Shown in pieces: positions 54,200 through 64,000 of a stretch of DNA of 64,000 nt (the stretch's first letter is position 1; each line of letters starts with the position of its first letter). Origin of the DNA: Cercospora beticola (taxonomy: Eukaryota; Ascomycota; Dothideomycetes; Mycosphaerellales; Mycosphaerellaceae); the NCBI RefSeq assembly GCF_033473495.1, contig NC_088938.1, positions 2,976,001 through 3,040,000 of the forward strand. The letters are read 5' to 3'. Below the pieces are notes generated by a model. It was not told where the DNA came from and did not search any database. It was given only the letters and a program-made list of their open reading frames with translations. Made by a program: the position numbers and the translations under genes.

Positions 54200-56587
54200 G
54201 TCTTGGTATCTGGGTGTCGGTCTTGCCGATGGAGCGAACGTTTTATAGACGGCGATCTCGTTCGGGCAGGTCGAGTGCTCGGTGTTCTATACCGCGGGAT
54301 CGATGACTTTAGTGTATGCGGTTTCTGATGAATGGGTGTGGTATATGTATGCGCGAGGTGACTGTTTGAGGACACTTGAGGTCAAGGTCTCAAAAGGTCG
54401 GTTGATGCCGCCCTGAGGACAATCAGTAATGCTGTTCACTGAAGGCCACACGTCCATCGCCATTCACCACTCTTCACCCCGCCCCGCCCCGTCGAGCGAT
54501 CAATGAGAGGCGGGCACGTGTCGAGTGGAACAAGTCCGCAACTCACCTTCGGGAGCTGTGGTCAAGCTATAGGAAGAGCCATGATGACGAGAGTTATTGT
54601 GGTGTGTACGCGAGGCGTCCCTTCACCGAGTTGTCGTGTTGGAGATGTATGAGGCTCGCGTGATGCCGTCGAGGCAGGGAAGCGACGGTGGTGGTATCGG
54701 TGGTCGATCGAGACGAGGTGGAGGAGCGAAGGAGGAAGGCGAAGGGCTGCTCCAGCACTTCCTGCTGTGCGCAGATGGTCGAAATGGCAGTCTGGTGCGT
54801 GTGCTCTGCGTTCCTGGCGCGCGGTGCACGTAGACTTTGCGATGTCGTCCACTCGCGACTCTGGTAATGCGTTTTTCGGAGTGAGCCGTGCGGTGGGCGC
54901 CTTCGCGGACTAGTCGCCCGCTACCAACCCGCGCGGTAGTAGTGAATCAATCTGTTAATGCCACTACCACCGCTAGCCCGCTCACCCACTGCTGATTACT
55001 GAAGGCACGCTCTCGCGGGAGTGTCGTCAGGGAACGTTCCAGGATGTCGCCTGAAATTTCACTCCAGCTTGACTTTCGAACGTCAACGTAGCTCGGTCGC
55101 GTGCAAGGCAGCAAAAGGCAATCGCCTGGTCGAAGCACTCTGTCGCGACGGACAAGATCTGGTCGAAGTAGGAAATACGCGGTGGACGATCCACTTTCCT
55201 GGTCCCTTTGACGCAATCCGAGGAAGCGGTCGTATGGACGTCAATGCCAGATGCGTCGCGGACGCGGAAGCGTGCGGATTTTCCAGATCAAGTCGGCTTT
55301 CACAAGCAGGATCACCGATGCCCTGTGTACGGGACGGTGTGATGCTGGCAACCCTTCTTCACGGCCGCGTGGTTGTCTTCCCTCGCTCCGCGGCTGGCGC
55401 TCCCACGAATCGATGGATCCGAGAGCCTGCTTCTGAGCGACTCCCGCTCTAGAACGTCCAGAGTGTCTCAGCCCTACGAGCTCACCGTACCTGATCGTGG
55501 AGTGATTAGTGTTGGAATCGATGCGTGTCATGCGTTCCGCCGGGCTTGTTGACGCAAGAAAACGTGACAGCGAGAGTTGCATAACTATCAGGCAAGCGTT
55601 TGACTTTGCTTCGATGCTGTCGTCGGTGGAAGAACGAGGTCTTTGTCCAGGTGCTCGCCGTCCGGCGTTGAAGGATTCGCTCGCATATACACTGTTGCAG
55701 CATGTGATCGAGCGCCACCTGCAGTTGTACCCACAGAAATGGTGTTGGTAGACTAATTGTTATAGCAAAGAAACATGTTCAGTCACGGCATGGGTGGTAT
55801 TCGGTGTATTTGAGGGCATCATTGAGCTCACTGCCCGTTCAACTGATCAAGCACGCGGCAGCTCTCAAGAAAGCATGTGCTTGCTCCGGCCGCAAATAAG
55901 TGCGCTTGTGTCCAGATCATGCATTCTCTTCTCCCGCATATTGGACTGCAAACGCGGAATGGGTCTCAGAACGTGCTCGGTTGTGCCCGTCTTATTCGCC
56001 TGTCACTTCAGGTCTGTCAAATAACGCGCGGAAAGTGCGCTTGTTCCTTGTGCACATGATCAGATCCTCCACCTTGCCTGAGTCAAGCACAACGTGGGAT
56101 CTGATCTCATCATCTGCTCCCACCAATACGTGGTTTCCTGATTAGTGGTGATGATGTGAAAGTAAGAGGAGGCGGTCAGTGGTAGAAAACAGCATTCAAT
56201 TTCCCTGGTAGTAACGCCAGCACAGTATTGCCATGATATGACTCTAAAGAACTCCCGCTGCTGACCTGTAAACGAGGGTTCGGCCAGCTGGACTGCCCGC
56301 TCCCTCGGGCCCTTTACACGTCCTGTTCGCTTGCTCCAGGGCCCTCACTCCAAGCGTCATCTACGCAACATGTGTGCTCCGGCCTACCGTCCGTCGACAG
56401 GGCTCATCAAAATAGACACTCTCCTCCATGCGTTCGCGCTCGCTCGCTTCTCTTGTGGTCGTTTCTGCAGATTATAAAGGCCGAGTAATGCAGCTGCAAT
56501 TTGCCGTCGTTTCTCTCGAGGTATCAGGGTAGGTAAGACAGTTCGGAAGACAGTGGTTCGGCTGGGTATGGCAATGTGGTGAGTAGT
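54200..56587. other. Intergenic region, 2.4 kb
   Basis: This is the upstream region of the SIW14-type gene and the 3' flank of RHO1. Chance ORFs only (for example plus 55021-55452). No repeat or RNA was recognised. Confidence 0.4.
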
Positions 56588-57477
56588 TTACAAGATGGAG
56601 CACTTCTTCTCCTTCTTCTTTCGTGTAAGGAGAGCAGCGCGTGTGGCGTGCTCGAAGACTTCCCTGACGCCTTCGTTGGTCTTGGCAGAGCATTCAAGGT
56701 ACTTCTGAGCACCAATCTTCTTGCGGACATCCTCAGCCTGGAGTGGGTTGTGTCAGTGTGGGTCGCCGGTATTCGTTTGTCCTTGCATCGCTTACCTGCT
56801 CGGGTGTCACTGGTTTTTGCGACGTCTTGTGCAGCTCTTCAATTGTCTTCTGGTCGTATCGGAGATCCTTCTTGCAGCCAACGAGGATGATGGGCAGGCC
56901 CTGGCAGAAGTGCAGGACCTCTGAGATCCACTGTAGATTGCAGCCAATCAGCATACATGTTCGCAGTGCGAGGCACGTGAGTCGCCCCATACCTTCTCTT
57001 GGACGTTGTCGAGCGAATCTGGAGAGTCGATGGCGAAGCAGATGAGAATGACATGCGAGTCTGGGTATGACAGAGGTCGGAGACGATCGTAGTCTTCTTG
57101 GCCCGCAGTATCCCAAAGTGCTAGTTCAACGTGTTTGCCGTCCACTTCGACATCGGCGACATAGTTCTCGAAGACAGTTGGGACGTAGACCTAGAAGCTG
57201 CCGTGTCAGTATATGCATCGGTCGGAAAGGATGTCGTAGCTCTGGCGGAGATGGTGGCCCTTATCGGCAGAGATGACGCGGTCGGCGATTAGGGGTCGGG
57301 ATGGGCGTTGTGGACGAACCTCTGGGAATGTACCCTTGGAGAAGACGCTGGCGCAGTCGTCAGTATGCTGGCGGTAGGAGGGAGCAGCAGTGGCATGCCG
57401 GAGACTCACATGAGGAGACAGGTCTTTCCACAGGCACCGTCACCAACGATGACGAGCTTGCGACGGATTTCCGCCAT
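56588..57477 (-). CDS. RHO1: Rho-type small GTPase RHO1
   Basis: Five exons: 57477-57410, 57347-57320, 57190-56993, 56930-56796, 56737-56588; 192 residues. The P-loop GDGACGKT (12-19), effector region VPTVFENY (35-42), switch II DTAGQE (59-64) and GCKKDL-type guanine motif are present. A polybasic tail KKKEKK precedes the CSIL CAAX box (Leu last, geranylgeranylation). Rho1 activates glucan synthase and the Pkc1 cell-wall integrity pathway at the plasma membrane. The sequence is closer to Rho1 than to Cdc42/Rac because of the [10 protein letters not shown] and VTPEQAEDVRK regions. Exon 2 is only 28 nt. All introns reconstruct the frame precisely. Confidence 0.96.
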
Positions 57478-59362
57478 TTGCGCGACGGGTCAAGGAGCGC
57501 GCCGGGCGGCTAGCAGTGGACAGTGAGGTCGAGAGCGGAGCGCTGTGGTGGCGATGATGGAGAGTGGTGTTGTTGGGGGCGGTGGACGGGGAGGGCGTGA
57601 GGGAGGGAAGTCGCAAATGGATTGATGAGACCTGCCCTCAACTTGTCGCCGCGGGTACTAGCGCCCGCCTGGCCTCTGCTCCTGCTGCTGGGCTGTGTTT
57701 GCGAGACACAACTTGCACACCGCACTCGAGCGGTTGTCCGGCGGGCGTGGATGGCGGCAGTGATGCTCTGCACTGGAACGACAATACGATGCTACGATGC
57801 TCTTGTTGTTGCCACAAGTGTGCGAGTCGCTGGAAGAAGGTGTGTTGCTGGCGAAGAGCACCATAGCAACAGCGAAAGCCTCGTCGGCTTGAAAGCACGT
57901 TGCAGTACCAAGATCCTGGTCACGAGCCACGCCGCGCGGAGCGAGCACGCTTCCCACAACAGCCTGTTTCCAGCTCACGTCTCACGTCCACTCACACTCG
58001 TCGCCGCCGTCTCCGCCATTGAGGCCGCCACTCGTGCGACGCAGCACCGTGCACATCTTCATCTCGAACAGGCTGCGCTGCTCGTCCTCTAGCTTCTGCC
58101 GCGCCACAATCATGACCCCAGTCTAGCTGAGACTCGTCAGCCCACTACTCGTATCGCCTCAGGCACACGACCACACATCTGCCGTGCTTCAACCGCAGAC
58201 CACTGCTTCATGCAAAAAGGCTACCGTCGCAGATGTGCATCTGTGTGCAAGTCAATGAATGCTTGTTCGCTCATCTCAGAGCTTCGTTCTTTATGAGCAT
58301 TGGTCTTCATCAGCGAACATCACGGGCTCGAATACGATACTCTGCGAGTTTAAGCTCGTACAAACAAGCCACCATAAGTCAATACAATATGTGCTAAACC
58401 GATTTGTCTATCCTGGCATCAAAGACTAGAGACACTACACAACTCCCCAGTGTCTGACTTCTTCATAGTACTTCTACAGCCCACGAGCCCAAAACTTCAA
58501 ACATACCCGCAACAATCTGCTTCGACCCATATTTCGTGCAAAGTGGTATAATTGCACGCATTGGATTTCCCCGAGAGAGGGCCGCACCGCATGGTCAGCA
58601 GTCATTAACTGTCAGTGTGATCGAATTTGCATCCACAGTAATTATCATGGAATATGCGGATCACAAGCAGCAGCTGGGTCCCGCGCGAGCCCGCGTCGAA
58701 CGGTGACGATGACCATCGTGGAGCGTTACTACAACGCCTCGAACAACGAACGCGAGTGCAGATACTCCATCGTGAAATTCCATGGCCGTCAAGCAAGAAG
58801 ACACTGCAATGACGAACGATGAGTTTTTCGTCATCGGCTTGGAACCCCCCCAGACTATCTTTACCGCTTCAAAAGACGATGGCATTCCAACTTCGTGATG
58901 AAGTCCAGTGCAGTTTTAGACGCATATCGTCTGTTCAGTGCCAAGATGGGATGGGGGTAGTGTAGATTATAGAGCTTGTTACTTGCAATGTAGTTACAGG
59001 CAGCATACCTTATATTATTCTGCACGGATGCCTAAGCAGATCTGCACTCAGTAACGCACTTGCATGCAGCCCATCGCGTGTCTCGAACGCACTTTCCTCC
59101 CGTAGCATCTCATGAGTGATCGCAAATCAGCAATGAGTCGCCGTGCATCACAAAGACACATTGTTAGGTTAGCTCTCGCCCAAATTTCCAAGTTTGGCTT
59201 CGCAGGCCTCGGCTTGGGCTTGTGAAAGCAGCATCTCCAGATGTGTGGGGAGAGATCCCTGCATGATTGCAGCATTGCTCTTGGAAAGTGAACTCGACGT
59301 ACATGCCTTCTCAACTCTTCGCATGTAACCCGTAGCAGCTGAGAACGCAGAACACAGTCAGC
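57478..59362. other. Intergenic region, 1.9 kb
   Basis: RHO1 upstream region and DUF3984 gene upstream region (divergent). The left part is GC-rich with open frames (such as plus 57622-58092) that resemble no family. Nothing else was recognised. Confidence 0.4.
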
Positions 59363-60790
59363 ATGGCCTCAGGAGCCAGCACACCGCGATCTCGTTCGCG
59401 AGCCAAAAGATCAACAACCAACCTCGCCAACCTTCGACTCGCACCTCTCTCAACCAAATACGAAGCTTCTAAAGGCGACCTGCCTGTCAAAAGCCCTCTC
59501 AGAACGCCCTACGATGCAGAGAGCGAAGCAGAATATGTCCGGAAGCACCCGAGCTATCTACAAGGACAATCTGCGCCCACCACACCTGGCATATTGAGCA
59601 GGAGCAACAGCAAGAGACATCTAGGTGGTGGGCTGAGCAGAAGAGGCAGTCTCTACGATACCGGCGAGGACGCAGATGTGGAGAGCGATGTCCCAAACTA
59701 TGCTTCCGGCCCAGGCAGAGATACTCTACGCGTCGACATTGGCTCTGGACAGATTCCCAAAGCCAAAAGTGAAGCTGCTCTACACGGCCAACAACATGAA
59801 CGGGATGCACGGAAAGCCGCACACCGCCTGTCTGGTCCAGGCGTACCTCTACATCCGCAGCAACGAAACAACAGATACAACCCTCGCGGTCGCAGAAGCG
59901 GAGCTGCGACACCTACGCAGAAACGCCATGACACCGATTTATCCGCCGATAGCTGGCTCACACACACGAGTGCCATGACCAGTGCTCTAGTACGTGAAGA
60001 CAAAGGTCAAAGTTGGATGACAACGCGGCAGACATCCACATCCCTTGCTCCGCCTACCGACTCAGAAGACGATGACGAGGATGATAATTACGAAGAAATG
60101 GCCGCTCTTGCAGCTAGTACGGCGAAGATGCAGCAACAAAGTTCTTCATATAGCTACTCTGGCTACGCGTACGAAGGAGGCAGTCCTGTGTCAACCAGAC
60201 AAAGTCGCAGTGCATGGGGCAGTCGCTATGGATCTCGACCTGCTAGTAACAGGACAAGTCGCTTAGCAAGTCCTGTGGGCACCAGAACGCCAAGGAGATT
60301 CTCGTCTGATCGGCCTCAGAACGTAGGGTACTTTGACAATTATGCGGGTGGTGGTGCTATGGCAGAGGAGGATGAGCAGCCAGGGTTTGTGAAGAAGGAG
60401 GACACGCGTGGCGAAGAGACGGAGGAAGAAGAGAAAGAGATTGCGAGATTAAGCCAGACGGAAGGGTTTGGCTTGGGCAATGTTGTTGATAAAGTCATGA
60501 ATTTTCAATTATTTGGTGGAAATGAGGGGGCAGAGACGACAGACGATGACGTTGATCCTGATGTTGCCAGAAGACCTGAGATGGACGGTGCGGTAGGTGA
60601 AACGCCAGAAGAGGCGAAGAGGAGGATGGAAGCAGAAAAAGAAAGAAGAAAAGAGGAGAAAGATAAGTTGACGAAACAGCGTGCTCCTGCACCGCTAGGT
60701 GAAGATGGCAAAACGGCTGCGGGAGAAGTGAGTGCAGGCTGGCAGGATGCGAGTTGGCTATTGAGCGTGGCAGCGAAGGCATTGTTCTGA
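59363..60790 (+). CDS. DUF3984-type fungal protein (475 aa)
   Basis: Single exon. The N-terminus is basic and Ser/Thr-rich (STPRSRSRAKRSTTNLANLR), followed by HPSYLQGQSAPTTPGILSRS, which I recognise as typical of fungal DUF3984 proteins. SADSWLTHTSAMTSALVRED, an acidic patch (SEDDDEDDNYEE) and a Tyr/Ser/Arg-rich part come next. A conserved helical block (LGNVVDKVMNFQLFGG), a charged coiled-coil-like segment (AEKERRKEEKDKLTK), and the end GWQDASWLLSVAAKALF complete it. There is no signal peptide or membrane segment. Molecular function unknown. The DUF assignment is from memory of the motif set. Confidence 0.78.
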   Translation: MASGASTPRSRSRAKRSTTNLANLRLAPLSTKYEASKGDLPVKSPLRTPYDAESEAEYVRKHPSYLQGQSAPTTPGILSRSNSKRHLGGGLSRRGSLYDTGEDADVESDVPNYASGPGRDTLRVDIGSGQIPKAKSEAALHGQQHERDARKAAHRLSGPGVPLHPQQRNNRYNPRGRRSGAATPTQKRHDTDLSADSWLTHTSAMTSALVREDKGQSWMTTRQTSTSLAPPTDSEDDDEDDNYEEMAALAASTAKMQQQSSSYSYSGYAYEGGSPVSTRQSRSAWGSRYGSRPASNRTSRLASPVGTRTPRRFSSDRPQNVGYFDNYAGGGAMAEEDEQPGFVKKEDTRGEETEEEEKEIARLSQTEGFGLGNVVDKVMNFQLFGGNEGAETTDDDVDPDVARRPEMDGAVGETPEEAKRRMEAEKERRKEEKDKLTKQRAPAPLGEDGKTAAGEVSAGWQDASWLLSVAAKALF

Positions 60791-61355
60791 GCCTTTTGGC
60801 AAGTCCAATGAGAGGCAACATGATTCGGCGCAACTCAGGAAATGGAGAATGCGTCAATGGGAAAATCATTCCCAGCTTATTATAGCAATAATCTTGAACT
60901 ACGACATGAGTACGACACCGCCTGATTGTGCAGCGTCTATCGAATGAGATTCCGATGAACTATCGGTTTACCGGGTTCTTGGTTCGGACGGCTGGGTGTT
61001 CGTCAGATCCACATTCGTTCTTAGGACGTTGGCGAGCGCGATAATCGATCAGTGAACGAACTCTTCAGCCAAGAAGCTGTCATTTGGGATAGCATAGCGA
61101 CGTATACTTAATGTGTTTGGAGGATCGCAATCGGGCAAGAACGCCCAATCCCACGCGGCTTCCGCCGACCTCGGATTCCGCTGTCCGCGTCTTCGGCATC
61201 AATGCCAAAAACAACTTTTTTTGACACCATCATGCGATTGCGACATCACGACTAGATAAGGAAATTGGTAGTGTGCCGGCGCAGTAGTAAAGAAGGTTTC
61301 TTTATTTTCCTATATTCACTCTTTTTCCATCGTACACCAACAAACTCTCACCACC
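60791..61355. other. PCS60 upstream region
   Basis: An intergenic region with a pyrimidine-rich leader before the PCS60 ATG and a CCTCGG element listed separately. No gene was seen. Confidence 0.5.
61169..61174. promoter_or_regulatory. CCTCGG (FarA/FarB-type) element upstream of PCS60
   Basis: A CCTCGG core lies 182 bp upstream of the PCS60 ATG. In Aspergillus, FarA and FarB bind CCTCGG in genes for fatty-acid catabolism and peroxisome function. The match is short and could be chance, but it fits a gene for a peroxisomal acyl-CoA synthetase-type enzyme. Confidence 0.4.
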
Positions 61356-62963
61356 ATGTCCACGTTATCCAACGCCTTTTCCAGCACGTCCACCGCGACG
61401 GCCGTTGTGGTGCCCGGACCACCCGTTCAAGAGATCAGCTATTCGAAGCTCTACGCCGATGTCTTGTCTTTTCAGAAGAAGCTTGCGAAGTTAGGGATTA
61501 CGCCTGGTGCTGCTGTTTCGATTGCGATTCCGAATAATTATGCCTTCATTGTTTCATTCCTGGCTTCGGCGTGGCAGAGAGGGATTGCCGCGCCTTTGAA
61601 TCCGGCGTACAAGCAGAGCGAATTCGAGTTCTACATCGATGACCTGTCATCAGCGCTGGTGTTGGTTCCTCAGGGTCAGGCAGATGGGCCTGCGGTGAAG
61701 GCTGCGAAGAGATATAACGCTGCTGTGGCAGAGTGCTATCAAGATGCGAAGACTGGGGAGATTGTGTTGGATGTTAAGGACAATGGCAAGCTTGCTGAAA
61801 AAGGAAATGTCACATTGGAGAAGGCTCAGCCGGAAGATACTGCGCTTGTGCTACATACGTCGGGCACGACAGGCAGACCGAAGGTATGGCGTTTGGGATA
61901 CTACGGGCAAGGGAAAGATCGCTGACAAGAAAAATAGGCTGTTCCTCTCTCCCACCGCAACCTGACTAGAACCATGCTTAACATCAAGAACACCTACGAA
62001 CTTTCTCCGGCCGACCGCACAATGCTTGTCATGCCGCTCTTCCACGTTCATGGCCTCTTAGCCGGCTTCCTCGCACCCCTCGCCTCAGGTGGCTCCGTCA
62101 TCGTGCCAGGCGCATTCTCCGCCAGCACATTCTGGAACCAATTCGTGACCCATAAGGCCAACTGGTACACAGCCGTCCCAACGATTCACCAAATTCTCCT
62201 CAAAACGCCCTCTGCATGGCCCAACCCAATGCCCAACATTCGCTTCATTCGCAGCTGCAGCAGCCCTCTTAGCCCCAAGGTTTTTCACGACCTCGAAGCG
62301 GCGTTCAAAGCTCCCGTTCTAGAAGCCTACGCCATGACCGAAGCCTCTCACCAAATGACATCCAACCCACTTCCCAGCAAAGGAAAACGCAAGCCGGGCT
62401 CCGTCGGCATCGGCCAAGGCGTCGAGGTCGTCATCCTCGACTCCGAAGGCAAGAAACTTCCTCGTGGCCAACAAGGCGAAATCTCCATCAAAGGCACCAA
62501 TGTCACAAAAGGCTACATCAACAACGAAAAAGCCAATCAGGAAGCTTTCACTCCCGAGGGCTACTTCCGAACCGGAGATCAAGGCTATCTCGACGAGGAC
62601 GGATACGTAATCATCACGGGCCGCATCAAGGAGCTCATCAACAAAGGAGGCGAGAAGATCAGCCCGATCGAGTTGGATAACACCTTGGCGCAAAATCCTA
62701 AGGTTGCCGAGGCGGTATCTTTTGCGATTCCGGACGACCTTTACGGACAAGATGTGGGCGTTGCCATCGTGGTGAAGGAAGGACAGAACTTGTCAGCAGA
62801 CGAGCTGGTTCAGTATATGAAGGAGAAGGTGGCCAAATTCAAAGTACCGAAGAAGGTCTTTTTCGTGAAGGTCATGCCAAAGACTGCGACTGGCAAGATT
62901 CAACGGAGGAATATTGCAGATGCGATGTTGAAATCCGAGGGACAAGTCAAAGCGAAGCTGTAA
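61356..62963 (+). CDS. PCS60: Peroxisomal acyl/oxalyl-CoA synthetase (Pcs60-type)
   Basis: Two exons: 61356-61883 and 61938-62963; 517 residues. The AMP-binding signature TSGTTGRPK (168-176) ends exactly at the 54-nt phase-0 intron (GTATGG donor, CTGAC branch, TAG acceptor). Further ANL-superfamily motifs are YAMTEASHQM, GYFRTGDQGYLDEDGY, GRIKELINKGGEKISP and the catalytic Lys region PKTATGKIQRR. The C-terminus KAKL ends in AKL, a peroxisomal PTS1 variant. Yeast Pcs60 is an oxalyl-CoA synthetase with the same architecture and PTS1. The enzyme forms an acyl-AMP and then a CoA thioester. Oxalate as substrate is inferred from the family match. Confidence 0.93.
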
Positions 62964-63030
62964 GGAAATATCGGGGGTCCATACTCCTGTTCTTGGCATG
63001 TTTTTTTAACAGCAGAGCTGCGAAGCTAAT

Positions 63031-63966
63031 CTACTTCATCGGCATTCTAATGGCGCTCTGGAATGGGAAGATTTGCATCTGTTCAATATTCACATTAGCA
63101 TAGGAATCCAGCATGGGTAATACGCGACCGCCTCGGCAAGCACTTAGTGACAAACTCACCTTCTCAGCATTCCACACTCCCTGCTTATAGTATACATCGC
63201 TCTTCACCAACTCCACAATCTCCTCTTTTGTCTCTGCCACAGCGAGAAAGGCACTTCCGTTCATTTTTGGGCTTTCGCCTTCTTTGGTTGGTTCCTCGAG
63301 TGAGGCGCCTCCGAAGACGACTACTCCATCTTGGATCTTTTGTTTGATTCCTTCGAGGTGGTTACTATGAAGAGACTTAGCGTCAGCATTGAATATTCAA
63401 TATAGGTACTGATAGTGTTGCTTGTGTGAGGAGAGAATACTCACGGTCTGATGCGGAGTCGGGTCTCGAGGGAATTGGGGTGGTCGGGGATTATGACCTG
63501 GAGTTATTTCAGTCAGTTGACTGCACTGGATTCATAGTGTGGTGAGTGGCTTGCCATCCATTCTGTTTTGCCCATCCTGTCTATTGGTCTGCGTGGTAAT
63601 CTGCTATGTGCTTTACTCAAGTCAGATGTGCTGTGAGAAGGATGATCTTCAGGAATTTGAGAGAAGTCAAGGAGAGGTCAAGGATCATTCAATAGACTAC
63701 TTATTTACCGTGTTGCTATGGGTGTGCCTTGTCAAGAACTCTCGGTTTAAGCAACGCTGTACTGTGAAGTGGGGGCAATGGGTCAATGCCGCCAGGCTAA
63801 ACGATCAACCGCGTCTATGCGCACAATACATAGGGCGGATGAGGACAGCATCAGTATCAATTGCGGAATCTAGACATGCTCATACTGTGTAAATCTGGTG
63901 TGCGCATGGCTGTTTTGCTGTTCATACCTTTGTGTTGTCAACAGCGATCACAAAGATTTCCGTGGT
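63031..63966 (-). CDS. YCII-family protein, 3' part
   Basis: Four exons read by splice signals: 63966-63928, 63497-63445, 63364-63160, 63078-63031; the 5' end lies beyond the window. Introns are 430, 80 and 81 nt. The joined protein reads EIFVIAVDNT, then VIIPDHPNSLETRLRIRPNH, QDGVVVFGGASLEE, GSAFLAVAETKEEIVELVKS, DVYYKQGVWN and IFPFQSAIRMPMK. This matches the small ferredoxin-like YCII fold (a D...H pair and a late G-x-W/F strand). YCII proteins are often of unknown function, some acting on chlorinated aromatics. A TAG just before the first exon fits an acceptor at 63967. Confidence 0.8.
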
Positions 63967-64000
63967 CTATCGCGGCTTCCGTGGAACCCACGAACGAGGC

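Overview
This window is nuclear DNA of a filamentous ascomycete (Pezizomycotina). The evidence is many short introns (about 50-130 nt) with GTRWGT-like donors, CTRAC branch points and YAG acceptors, together with typical fungal housekeeping genes. The mix of genes (DUF3984, DUF3712, Ser-rich GPI proteins, an extracellular cupredoxin) is compatible with Dothideomycetes, but the species cannot be fixed from sequence alone. No rRNA, tRNA, CRISPR or recognisable transposase was found.

Layout. 0-9.97 kb: the 3' end of Mediator subunit MED5/NUT1, a GPI-anchored secreted protein, a short-chain dehydrogenase whose first intron is GC-AG, two unrecognised ORFs, and the ribonucleotide reductase large subunit RNR1. 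11-23 kb: a dense housekeeping block with a vacuolar-type DUF3712 membrane protein, ornithine carbamoyltransferase (ARG3), a G-patch protein, a membrane fatty-acid/sterol hydroxylase, the acetolactate synthase regulatory subunit ILV6, and a seven-exon KH-domain splicing-type protein (KHDC4/BLOM7-like). 23-25.5 kb: a gene-poor stretch with two small tandem repeats. 25.5-26.4 kb: a Lys-rich, possibly Tudor-like nuclear protein.

26.75-32.5 kb is the most unusual part. Four copies of a 168-bp tandem repeat lead into about 5 kb of strongly diverged tandem units of roughly 115-130 bp. Embedded in them are a divergent, intron-containing histone H4-like gene or pseudogene and two small coding-looking islands.

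33.5-47 kb is rich in surface and secreted proteins: a transmembrane cupredoxin protein, a large modular secreted phospholipase A2 (PAN-like, Thr linker, dibasic site, PLA2, Cys-rich, carbohydrate-binding-like), a zinc-binding protein, a GPI protein and a five-exon C2H2 zinc-finger protein. 48.9-64 kb: the dual-specificity phosphatase YVH1, the atypical phosphatase SIW14, the GTPase RHO1, a DUF3984 protein, the peroxisomal acyl/oxalyl-CoA synthetase PCS60 ending in AKL, and the 3' part of a YCII-family gene running off the right edge.

Regulatory reading. Both amino-acid biosynthesis genes (ARG3, ILV6) have a TGACTC (Gcn4/CPC1-type) core about 100 bp upstream. RNR1 has an MluI cell-cycle box and an E2F-like element upstream. 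PCS60 has a CCTCGG (FarA/FarB-type) core upstream. All gene models below come from reading splice signals and frames by eye; none was checked against transcripts or databases.
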